Below, one piece after another: positions 46,936 to 58,149 of a DNA stretch of 64,000 bases. Source of the stretch: Vespa crabro (taxonomy: Eukaryota > Arthropoda > Insecta > Hymenoptera > Vespidae); assembly GCF_910589235.1 (NCBI RefSeq), contig NC_060955.1, positions 4,980,194 through 5,044,193 on the forward strand, given 5' to 3'. The notes beneath the pieces are model-generated. The model saw only the letters and a list, made by a program, of their open reading frames with translations, was not told the DNA's origin and made no database searches. How positions within the stretch are numbered: position 1 is the first letter of the stretch; each line of letters starts with the position of its first letter. The position numbers and the translations under genes were made by a program.

Positions 46936-48514
46936 CAGTCTCTCTCTCTTTCTTTTCCTTTCACTCTCTTCTTTTCTAAGACGTCAACTTTTGTGAGACG
47001 AATTCCTTTGTTCGAGAGGAGTGGCGTGTATGTAGCCAACCCACCATCGTCATCGTTGTCGTCGCCGACGTCACATAAAGGGGGATATTTTTAAGGGTAG
47101 GAGCTAGAGAAAAGCAGCTTCGACCATTGAAAGAGAGCATTATACAGACGCGCGAATAGTTCCCCATGGATTTGAGGCTTCGTAACTACCAGTAAGCCCC
47201 TCCTCACCCCTTCGTCACCGAGCCTCTTCTTAGTAGGTACTTCCTTATCGATATGAAACGTCGTTCGTGGTTTCCGTACGATCGGCAATGGCATCCTCTT
47301 TCGTTTATTTTCCAATTTAGGTCAATTTGCAATGCTGGTATCGATTCGTCTATTCGCTTGCACCTAGACCTGTACTAATAGCATCCCGATGGGCATGCCT
47401 TTTCCTCTTTTCTTTTTCTTTTTCTTTTTCTTCTACTTCTTCTATTTTTACTTCTTCACGCTCGATCATCCTCCATTGCATACTTGTTGTTAGTTTTCCT
47501 TACTTTTCTAAAAAAAAAAGAACTGATCGATACGTATCCTCCTTTTTTCACTGACCAAGGACACAGTGCTTTTAACTTTTTTTATAATCTCGAGCCTTTG
47601 ATGCTTCGTCACGTTGGCTTTTGTTCGAATGATTTTGTGTAGTACATAATAATGATATTTTATTGTATCATTTATTTGTAATATGAATTTTTTTTTTGTG
47701 CGATTCTTTAGAATTTTCTAATCATTACTGATTTGTAATTATGTTTAATTAATGTTATTGTATTATTCGAATGTTTTAACAAGACCCCGTATTCATCTAA
47801 TATGATACGTGCTCTTTCTTTTATTTTCTCTTTCTTTTATTTTCTCATTCGTTTCGTTCAAAAAAATCTACGTACTTTCTTGATTCAAGAACTCAACCCA
47901 GTCGCTTCTGGCACTTTGCCTTTGGAAGGGTAGCCCGTTTAACTACGCCCCCTCGTCGAGCGTACCTTCGTCTTGATCCCTCTTCTAGTTGCAGACGAGG
48001 TGATTAACCTCGCTTCGTATATTTTCTAATTAATTTCCGAAAAATTTCATCGCGACGCGACGTTCGGCGTTTAATTAAAACCAGTTAGTTTGGCGGAGGG
48101 GAGGATTGAAGGATATAAGGTTGAAAATACGAAGGGCAGGTTACGAGTCGAAAGTTGAAGAAATTTTTTAATCCCTCTTCTCTTTTTCTTCCTTTCCACT
48201 TCGTCTTTCCTTTCGTCAGCTGCCATCGAGTTTAACACTTTGCGACGTTATTTCGTAGAAAATAGTTTCGTGGTATTGTAAGTTGCTTTTCCCACAGGTA
48301 ACACGTCAAAGACTCTTTTTCTTTTCTTGTTTTTTTCGTTTTTTTTTTCCTTTCCTTCTTTCTTTTTCTTTCATTCCTCGGTGACTCGTGGAAAACGACG
48401 GGGACTCGTGTACTCGTTTATTCTCGTTTCTGAGACAAGGTGAAAAGCGTCGCGATACGCTAACACCAGTTCCATTCCGGCTTGCGACTATGTCTTCTCG
48501 TGTGAGAGTGGAAA

Positions 48515-48517
<3 letters not shown>

Positions 48518-48556
<39 letters not shown>
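48518..48556. repeat. (GA)n microsatellite
   Basis: Pure GA run. Confidence 0.95.
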
Positions 48557-48558
<2 letters not shown>

Positions 48559-48834
48559 TACACGGTTCTTCTTAGCACATCCGTAAATCTTACCGCAAGA
48601 ATCATAATACAGAAAATGCACCAGGAAGATTACGGTCTTATTTGAGCTGCGCAAAAGTCACTTGTGATGTTGAATGGACGTTCCGTTCATAAAACTGAAA
48701 ACTATTCACGTTCATTTGTGAACGAGAAAAAGAGAAAGATATCGACATATAATGTGGTTCTTCATACAAACGCGTTGAACTTTAATCGTCGAAAATTCGA
48801 ACAAGTGAATAGTCCAATTTTATCTTACTTGGGG

Positions 48835-48837
<3 letters not shown>

Positions 48838-48882
<45 letters not shown>
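48838..48882. repeat. (TA)n microsatellite
   Basis: Pure TA run of about 45 bp. Confidence 0.97.
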
Positions 48883-48890
<8 letters not shown>

Positions 48891-50290
48891 CAAGTATTGA
48901 GAATTTTGAGTAAATATATCATTTTTCGTTAGTTTTAGGTTAAATTTGATAAATGATAAAAACGCGTGAAATCCAAGGAATATGTCGACAATTCATATTT
49001 TACTAGACGGAGAAAATATTGGATTGATTTATTGCCACTTGTTTATGAATCGTTTCAATAATAATCGCAAATGATTGCGTACTTATCGTTGAAAGTTCAT
49101 GCAATAAATTTTGTTCATCTTTGTCGAGAAACAATCACACGCATCTTTATCGTGTCGAGTAGATCTTGAAGTAAAAATATATACAGAGAGGAAAAGAAGA
49201 CTGAACAGATTTATTATACATAGAAGGTGACTGTATACATTCAAGTCTCTACCGGATGACGCTGAAAGAAACACTCCGTTAAAATATTATTTTTGCATCG
49301 CGTAAATGCATACCTTGTCGTATACGTTATATCTATGTACGTATTTGTGTCGATCGAAGCAGCAGCAACGCCCTGTGAATCGAATTTTCAACGACGCGAA
49401 CATTTATTACCATCTCGATGGTTACAGGTATGTTTAAGAATTCGTTTCTCGTCATTCACGTTACCTTCTTTCTAAGCTACCTATTAAATATACGACCTTA
49501 CTCGTTTCGGAATCTCGCTACGGTTACGTTCAATCTCACTCAAAATTCTTCAGTTTCAAGAATGTATAACGTGTGTTAGTTAGCATAGAACGATTTTTCA
49601 TCTTTAAAAATTACATTTCTTTGATCATATTTTTCTTCATTAAGATATACGACCGGTTCAATTAATTATGAAATATTGTATCACACGAATCCATCCAATT
49701 TGCTTTTTTAGATATAACAATGTAACAATAATATTGGCAACAATAATTGTACGATATAATAATAATAATGAGTATATATATATATATATTTTTTTTTTTT
49801 TAATATCGCACCAACTACTCGTATGGATTATTAGCGACATAAGCTTGAGCTTACGTTTTGATGTGCCTTAATGTATCAGTTTTTGTATAAATTCTTTATC
49901 CTTTAAATTGTTTTTTTAAATGGATCTTATGTTGAGATATTGTCTATGAAAATAGTATTGTATTTCTTAAAATAGATGATGATATGTTCAACTATCAGGA
50001 GTATAAACGACGGGAGTTTTTTTGATCGGGGAGATACTGATGCATGAGTGAAGTATGTCTTCAATATAATGAATATTGTTCGATCTAATAATATTGATAA
50101 TAATAATTGAATAATAATTTAATTTTTATAGTTTAAAAGTTTTATACGAATCGAATGTGTTGCTTATGGCACTGGAAAATTTTAATTTTCTCGTTATTAA
50201 TAATCTACAAAAATGGAGGTAACTCTCGTATTTGGTTTTCGGATTTTAATATGAATCGTTGTATTTCGAGAATGATTTATTTTATCTATC

Positions 50291-50297
<7 letters not shown>

Positions 50298-50353
<56 letters not shown>

Positions 50354-50368
50354 TAGATAGATAGATAG
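50298..50368. repeat. (TA)n then (GATA)n
   Basis: About 52 bp of TA followed by four GATA units. It lies 370 bp beyond the donor end of the candidate exon at 50732-50842. Confidence 0.96.
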
Positions 50369-50731
50369 AATTTGCTTTAAATACATAGAATACAGAGAGG
50401 TTGTATGTTGAAACGTGATAAGAATTTGTGAATATAAAATTTATATAGAACGGATTTGACGTTCGTGTTCAATATGTTTGCCAATTAAAATTATTGATGA
50501 TAGGTTATCGATTGATTGCGATGTAATTAAATTCATCAAAGAATTGAAATAGTTTCTCCTAATTCTACATTTGTTCACTATTGGAAGAGCTATTTTCCTT
50601 TATTTCTCTATTTTCATGTCTTCCTCATACGATCACATATGTCCCATGTATTGATGGGAATCTATAGAATTAGATTAGGCATTATGTATCCAGGATATGA
50701 TGACCGTACGTATTGACTACAACGAGATTAC

Positions 50732-50842
50732 CTAGGGGGTTTACATTTTGGTATTAACATCGATACTAGGTCTCCTCTCTCATATGTGAAACCTCCGGGT
50801 TTGATGCTTGCAGAATTAATACACGAATTATCAAGACTTAAC
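50732..50842 (-). CDS. Candidate internal coding exon, 111 nt, function unknown
   Basis: On the minus strand a pyrimidine-rich stretch ending TTTATTCTTCTTTCAG directly precedes 50842, and the segment ends CCCCCTAG|GTAATC at 50732. It therefore has a good acceptor and an acceptable donor 111 nt apart. Only one of the three frames is open across it; the other two have stops near the 5' end. The open frame uses the first G to complete a codon, encodes 36 residues including NSASIKPGGFTYERGDLV, and ends with two bases of a split codon, so the exon length is a multiple of three. The composition is mixed with no repeats. I cannot name a family. Its phase does not match the ATG frame of the candidate exon at 61067-61121, so at least one further exon would be needed between them. 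The plus strand also has a partly open frame here, interrupted by a TGA. Confidence 0.25.
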
Positions 50843-52010
50843 CTGAAAGAAGAATAAAAAGTATCGAATTCCATTAAAAATGATATCCACAATTGAGCTA
50901 TATACCTGTAACATATAAGATTCCGTTAATAGCGCTACGAGTAGATAGGTAACTGATAAGAAGTTTACAATACCTTCACTATACATGTTCACTAATTTGA
51001 TTGAAACCTCTTCACTACAATTGAATTATCAAAGCTTTATGTTAATGGCTCTATCTATGATATCAGCATATTCTATGATCAAGTATATTATACTTGAATG
51101 CATAATCGTATAATTTCTTGATATTAATAAAATAGTACGTATTATTATATATAGTCGAACATAAATAGAAATCTTAGACGATTTCCTTCACATATAATCT
51201 CGTTCCATACAATTATCATACGTTAATATTAGAACGATATCGTTGACTTATTTTTATTTTATTTTTTATCATCGAAGATATAGAAAAAAAAGCTCATTAC
51301 CCTTTGGCAAGGACAGTCTATGTCGGAGACATGATAAATAGGAAACTTGTTGCACAAAGTAAAGAAAAAAGAGAGGTAGATAAATCAGAATCAGACGGGT
51401 AAGGAAAATCGTCGAAGAAAATGACAGAATCAATTTTGAAGAAAAAGAGAGAGGAGAGAGAAAGAGAGAAATGATGGGATGAGAACATGATTGTCACTTA
51501 TCCAACAAAGCCACAAAGTTACTATCTTTAACTGTTTTAAAAATTTAAAACTTCCATATGTATTTTAATCTCATATTGGAATTTGACTTTTATCGATAGG
51601 GTAGCAGAATTAATGCTAGGTAGACAGATTCGTGGTAATAATAACAAAACAGATCTATTTGTTCTAAATAAGATCTATTTGCTCTAAATAGCTACGATTG
51701 ACAATTAAAAGACACGAAAATACTGTGAACAACAGAAACTATCCGACGCGAAGAGAATTTGAAGTTGAATCGATGCTCGAGGGGTCATTTTTCTTTCCGA
51801 TATTCGCTCTCGTCCTTTGATCCAAGCTCGTCCGACTTTATCTCAAATCTTTTAACAAGCATACTGACAAAGGCTCGTTGTCTGGCTTTAAAGTTTACCG
51901 AAGGTACACGTTAAACGCGAATAACGATACCCACGTTTATAGATAAATACGCCGATAAATACGGTGGCCTGTTGAATAATGCATCGATAAAATTTGCCTC
52001 ACGTTCTTCG

Positions 52011-52017
<7 letters not shown>

Positions 52018-52050
<33 letters not shown>
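52018..52050. repeat. (CT)n microsatellite
   Basis: Pure CT run. Confidence 0.95.
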
Positions 52051-52054
<4 letters not shown>

Positions 52055-53010
52055 TTTTACTTTTTCATTACTATCTTTATTCTTTTCTTGCTCCCTATCG
52101 TTTCGAAAAACGTTCGAAAGAGTTTAACATTTTCAACGAAATTCTATACATTAAAAAATCCTATCTCGCGAGATGTTAAAAAAATTTGAAGGAATCTCGT
52201 TTACCATTTAACTTACAAATTTTATACGATTTGATCGTTCTATTTGCCATGCAAATTGTTGCGAGATAAAAATCTTTGATAAATACAAAAATTACGAATA
52301 AACAAAGTATTCGAAATATGTAAATAAATTTAATGGAATATATCCTTGAAATGTTTCCGTTTTGGTACACAATTTACATGACATAAACTATGAGTAGTCA
52401 GTATACTTGGTCAGTTTTGAGTAGATGATGCGTTTCTCTCTTCGTCACTCGGATAGCAATTGTTATCTATATAGTTATATGCATGCATATATACGAACAT
52501 ACACACACACACACATACACGCGCGCACGTATACATACATACACATACACACATATATCGTTGAACGTATTCTACGTCGACAATAATTTTGGACAGAGAC
52601 TATGCGAGATATTACGGAACGAATCGCGTCGAGCTGACTTGCGTTTAACACATCCAAGAGTAAAAGCAACCGAGTCCAGCCGTTATCGCAGCAGTTAGCT
52701 ATACTGTTCTCCAAGAGAACGCAAGCCAGTGATATTTCAAGTGTCCAACGTGGTTTCGTGGCCGTGACGCAGGACGATATTACCCATTCGAAAACGTTGC
52801 TTTTTGTTTGCCTCTATCTAATTCTCGAGGAAACGGAAACGAGCGATATCTCAGATCTGTCGGATGTGGTTTCCGTTCAATGTATCTTTTTTCTCTTTTA
52901 ACAAGATAACGTTAAAAAAAAAGTATTTCTAAATTTGTTCTTAGTCATTTAAATCTTGATAAATTATTTCAAGTAAAGTTAAGTTTTTTCATATTGGAAA
53001 TGATCGATTC

Positions 53011-53013
<3 letters not shown>

Positions 53014-53063
<50 letters not shown>

Positions 53064-53086
53064 TATGTGCGTGCGTGTGTGCATGC

Positions 53087-53147
<61 letters not shown>
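53014..53147. repeat. Two (TA)n arrays flanking a TG/CG core
   Basis: TA from 53014 to 53062, a 27-bp alternating core CTATGTGCGTGCGTGTGTGC-plus, then TA from 53090 to 53147. Almost the whole 134 bp alternates purine and pyrimidine. Confidence 0.95.
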
Positions 53148-53152
<5 letters not shown>

Positions 53153-54313
53153 CGAAGCTCATTTACTTCTTGCATACTTTCAAAAATAGATATATTAATC
53201 GCTTTCATAACATTTATTTCATATGAATTATAACGAATTTAATGATATTTATTTGTCGATCATATATATTCATAACTACAAGCATTGTTGAATAATTATC
53301 ATTAAACACTGGCGAAGTTACAGAACGTAAAGATCGATTTTCCATAAGCGGCCTAGTATTTAATCAGAATACGCACGGCTATTGTGCACAATTCATGAAG
53401 CTTTATCAAATAATCTTACGTTAATTGAATAATCTATGATTTTATAGTTGGTAGATATACTACGATAGGTATGTATAATTTTTCAATAGTATAGTCCCGT
53501 TATCGTTAATTCTATCTCTTCGAACGTATATATACATACATAATACCACCCATGTACATACATACCTATTTAATTAGCGATCGAAACAATTTTCATCAAA
53601 TTTGCTTTTACAAGAGTGCACTGGACTCATTCGAAATACAAATACGTACGAATATACTTTAAAGCGGATTCCAGTCATCTCTTTTTCGCGAAAAGTAAAA
53701 AAACAAAAAAAGAAAAAACGTTTCCCATTAAAATTGCGGATATCACGAAAGTTGATTATTTGCAAATAAAAATCTGACATAGTTCTGATGAAAGTTTCGG
53801 TTATTCATTAGGAAATTTTGAAACATATACATGACAAACCAACGATAATACAAAACTTTTGTTACAATACTTAACATATACGAGTAAAATATAACGTTAG
53901 AACCTATTATATCGTACATTTTTATCATTGTTTTTAATAATTTACTTATGCTCCATTATCTTCTTGTCTTTTTCCTTTTTTCATTTCGTTTCTTTACGTA
54001 TACATCGTTTACGTTATATACATCGTTTAAGAAAATCTTAGCGCATCTGCAGCCGATACAGTTTGACAATAGTTTGCACGTAAACAATGGGAAAATCATG
54101 AACTAGTCGACAAAGTATAGTCCATCGGATACAGGAAACCCAGGTGAGGCTAAGGATTCTTCTTTCATACCATCGTTTCTATAAACGAATACCGATGTAC
54201 TTATTTTATCGATGCCTCGAACGACTACAATAGCATCACCGATGCAGAAATATATCGCTCGAGTAACATTAAGCCTTCGTACGTCGGAACAAACCTTTTC
54301 ATATAAATGGCAA

Positions 54314-54321
<8 letters not shown>

Positions 54322-54367
<46 letters not shown>
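54322..54367. repeat. (TA)n microsatellite
   Basis: TA run following an A-run, followed by a short GA-rich stretch. Confidence 0.96.
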
Positions 54368-54370
<3 letters not shown>

Positions 54371-54641
54371 GAAAAAGAGAGAAAAAGAGAGAGATAAAGA
54401 TGAAACACGTTCGCACTACTTCAGTCCAGTTTCGTTCGATTTTCCAAAACCTCACCCCCCGCAATTCGTATACACGAATAAACCAACACGAATACGAATC
54501 ATTTATTTCTGGAATATACTGGAATTTGTATCGGTACCTTTCGAAGCGAGTCACGCAAAAATATTTAGGACAAAAGTTACAGGTTTTCCAAAAAGTACTG
54601 TTCCAACCGCGTGCCTATTTTTCTTCTCTCTTTTTTCTCTC

Positions 54642-54647
<6 letters not shown>

Positions 54648-54699
<52 letters not shown>
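54648..54699. repeat. (TA)n microsatellite
   Basis: Pure TA run of about 50 bp. Confidence 0.97.
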
Positions 54700-54702
<3 letters not shown>

Positions 54703-55793
54703 CGAAACTGTTATCATCCGCGAAAACGTTTAGCTCGTACTATACACTACTAACATAAATGATGAAAGAACGAGAGAATGATGTTTTCTTTTCAAATGTT
54801 TTTTTATCGGATCGTAACAATCTATACGTTTGACAAGGTGACATTGAAAAGCAATTCTTCGTATTTATAAATTTTCTTTAACAGATTTTATGCGTAGAAA
54901 AGAAATTTTTATAGTTTTCTTAGAATAATTTCTTAGAATAATATTGTAGTGTTAGGTACGTTCATCTTTATGAATTAAGTTCAATAAAGTTTACCTAGTA
55001 TTGTTGACACGTGTTTTCATGGACGTAAACGTAGTGATGTTTGTATATACATTTTCACGAAGGGCGACATAGTCGGGCCAATAATTACACGTTATTTTCG
55101 AACCCTCAAATGGAAATTAATTTAAACGAGGCCTTGTATACTTCAAAATAAGATTAACTGATTGAACGATTATAGACGAAGTATAATAATATAGCAATAT
55201 ATTCTTATAATTATTATGATAGATTGAGTCATTGCTAGTGAGTGGTGCAATGCGATATATTAAAGTTTTAAGTTGTGTTTCAATGGAGAATTTTTAATTG
55301 GGTTTTGAGATTGTTGTGTTGTTGACATACCAATTATGCGGCAAAATATTTTCTTATTCTTATCGAGCGTCTAACGAAATTCTCACGGTCAAATAGTTCA
55401 CATGGTAATACATGAAGCTTAAAAAATAGTTTAAGAAAATTAAGAGTATGAGTCGGAAAGTCAACAAATATATATAGAAACATATATATGTATATATGTA
55501 TATATTTACATATGTATGTGTAAACAAAAGGGATTAATCGAAATGTCGAATGGAATTATTTGTTAAGTCATTATATACCATTCATTGATTAATTAGATTT
55601 ACCGCAGAACCTTCATTGGGGACTTTATCAATAGGTTTGATATTTTTGTTCAGGTTGGATTTTCTACGAATATGAACGTATTTATCATTCTCGTCGTTTG
55701 ATCGTGCTCGATGCCCAAGCTTTTATTATTTCCTTCGAGCGTGCTTAGGACGGTACCGGTGAAAGGGGGGAAGGACGATGTTCGCCTATTAAG

Positions 55794-56066
55794 ATGCATT
55801 GTCGTTGGGCGTTCGCTTTAAAAGCGGTTCTGATCTATCGCGAGCACGTAGCAACGCTGTGCAACCAGCTGCTTGAACGGACAGTTGCTGAGAATATAAA
55901 GCAGCCTTCATCCTCGACAATTGCCCTCTCGATGGTTATTAGCCTTCTACCGGAAGACTCCCTTAGGATCTTTACGAAGAACGTTCATCCAGAGGGAAAA
56001 GGATGCATCGGTCTTTCGAGTTTAACGAACGCCTTACGCTTTCCACCTTTCTTAGAGAACGTTTGA
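55794..56066 (+). CDS. Unsupported ORF, 90 aa, ATG start, non-repetitive
   Basis: An ATG in context AAGATGC opens 90 codons beginning MHCRWAFALKAVLIYREHVA and ending TNALRFPPFLENV. The first 15 residues are moderately hydrophobic. The DNA is of mixed composition with no simple repeat and about 45% G+C by eye, unlike its A+T-rich flanks. No domain or family is recognised. It may be a chance ORF, part of an exon, or conserved non-coding sequence. Confidence 0.13.
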   Translation: MHCRWAFALKAVLIYREHVATLCNQLLERTVAENIKQPSSSTIALSMVISLLPEDSLRIFTKNVHPEGKGCIGLSSLTNALRFPPFLENV

Positions 56067-56592
56067 AAGATTACTTCCGTACGAATCCATCGTCTTCTCG
56101 GTAATTTTCGTTTTCTCGTTAAGAAGAACGTGGAAAACGTATAAGAGAATATTTCGTAGACGAAAGAAACGAACGTTGAGAAAAGTAATTTGGTAGAATT
56201 TCGGAACTAACTTTGGCACAATCGATTTGCTACTATCTTTGCAACTTTAAATGATTTTCGTAAGGAAAGAGACAAAGGAAATTTCTAGTAGTATTAATCT
56301 AACCAAGGATAGCTATACACTGTTAGTATCTCGAGTACCGATACGTGCCATTGCAAACAGCAATCCGCTGATGTCATTGCGTTGCGTATAGAACGTGTAT
56401 AGATAATTTGCGTCAGGGAACGTACGCTTGTGTCATTGGTATAAGCGAATCTGTAATGACATCAATCAAATGTTGGAACTAATCAGCCGTACATTTCGTT
56501 ATCCTTAACCATTCGTCCGATCATGCGCGTATTCACGTTCGCGCCGACCATTGCATATACATCGGCTTTCATATGAGCTATATGCTTCGTGG

Positions 56593-56595
<3 letters not shown>

Positions 56596-56647
<52 letters not shown>
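56596..56647. repeat. (GA)n arm of a GA/CT inverted pair
   Basis: Pure GA run, 62 bp left of the CT array at 56710-56805 and complementary to it. Confidence 0.97.
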
Positions 56648-56650
<3 letters not shown>

Positions 56651-56709
56651 ATTGTGCCCGCAGGAAATTACATCGAAACGTTTGCAGAAGAAAGGACCAT
56701 GACTGGATC

Positions 56710-56805
<96 letters not shown>
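56710..56805. repeat. (CT)n arm of a GA/CT inverted pair, about 95 bp
   Basis: CT array with TTT interruptions, the longest CT array in this part of the window. Confidence 0.97.
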
Positions 56806-56808
<3 letters not shown>

Positions 56809-57030
56809 GCTAGCTCGTTTTCTCTTTCTTCGATTTTCATCATTCTCCACTGTCATTTCCGTACACAATTCCGCAACGTAGCCGCAACATTACAATGCAC
56901 GTTCTTCTAATACGCTCACTGCCAAGCATCCTCGTTTACGTAGCTTTCATTTCTTTTATTTCGACACAACAAAAAAGCGAAAAAAAAGCGAAATGGAAAT
57001 GACAGAGAAAACTAGAGAATGAAAGAGAAT

Positions 57031-57037
<7 letters not shown>

Positions 57038-57090
<53 letters not shown>

Positions 57091-57092
57091 GT
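57038..57092. repeat. (GA)n microsatellite
   Basis: GA run with AAAG interruptions; third AG/CT array within 500 bp. Confidence 0.95.
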
Positions 57093-57510
57093 GCGTGTGT
57101 ATATATTTAGTACGACTTTATTACGTTCGTGCAGATAACTTTTGAATAAATAAAGGACATCGACAAAAGAGAGATTATCTTGTTTTACGAGCTGCGAACT
57201 TAAGTAGTACATCCGTGCACGCGTGCTGTTTCTTGGCAAACATGCACGATTTTAATATGCCATCCATATTCGTACCTGTATGTTTTATAAGAATTATCGT
57301 AAAATCATGCTTTCAGTAAATTAAATAAGTTTTTCTAATACACCTATCGATTATTTTTTTTTTTCTGTATCAAACAAACTCACGTTTTTCGAATTTAATA
57401 GAGGAAGGGTATCTTATCAATTTTGTAAAAAAAATTCTAAGATACATATTATGATATAAGATACACATTATATGATACACATAACATATTATTTTATGTC
57501 CATAATTAAT

Positions 57511-57570
57511 GTTGTTGTTATTGTTTTTATTGTCGTTGTTGTTGTTGTTGTTGTTATTATTATTGTTGTT
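57511..57570. repeat. (GTT)n trinucleotide repeat, imperfect
   Basis: GTT/ATT units, longest pure block about seven GTT, just left of the 173-codon open frame. Confidence 0.9.
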
Positions 57571-57784
57571 CTTTTTAGCTCGCTATACTTTTGCTTCATT
57601 TTGTTAAAGAGAATCATCATTTTTGTCCCGGTCAAGGAAGATTCCGTTGTTTCGTGAGCCTTTAAATCTCTTCGAAAGGCGATGCTTTTTCGCGAAGTGG
57701 GGCTTACCGGAAGTATTTCCGCTCCAAAACGCGTTCGTGAATTTATTACGAAAACGTGGAATCGCAGGCGCGAGAGTGAGAACG

Positions 57785-58144
57785 ATGTTTATTCGAAAGA
57801 GCGAAATGAATCACCGCATACGATCGAGGTTAAGTGGATACATTTTTCGGCACGTTTTATTCTCCGACGTGGAAAAGAATAACGAGCGAACGTGGAAGCG
57901 TTCGAAATATTTAATTCCATGTTTCAGTGGGGGGCGGAAACGAGCTACGTGTTTTTTTTTAATTTTTACGAAGGTTCTATATATTTTTTATTTTCTTTCA
58001 ACCATAAAGTTAATTATTAATTTACTTGTTCATTACCTTGTAATGATATACACTGTATACGTCGACGTAATCGAACTTTATTGGATGTCAAAGATAAGAC
58101 AAAGGGGGTCTCGGTTGAATTATCTAACAGGAGATATCTCATGA
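57785..58144 (+). CDS. Unsupported ORF, 119 aa from first ATG (173 open codons)
   Basis: An open frame of 173 codons starts after a stop near 57620; its first codon is TTG, and the first ATG is at 57785 (MFIRKSEMNHRIRSRLSGYI). The C-terminal half has a hydrophobic stretch near FFLIFTKVLYIFYFL, produced partly by T-rich DNA. The 5' half is basic and more G+C-rich. A run of 173 codons without a stop is longer than I would expect by chance in this composition, but no family is recognised and no splice signals were found. It could be an exon fragment, a relic or chance. Confidence 0.12.
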   Translation: MFIRKSEMNHRIRSRLSGYIFRHVLFSDVEKNNERTWKRSKYLIPCFSGGRKRATCFFLIFTKVLYIFYFLSTIKLIINLLVHYLVMIYTVYVDVIELYWMSKIRQRGSRLNYLTGDIS

Positions 58145-58149
58145 CCACT

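Noticed and set aside
51300..51440. Second exon-like segment on the minus strand with a hydrophobic frame
   Set aside because: The open frame is produced by a pyrimidine tract, the acceptor choice is ambiguous and no ATG or clear donor fixes it.
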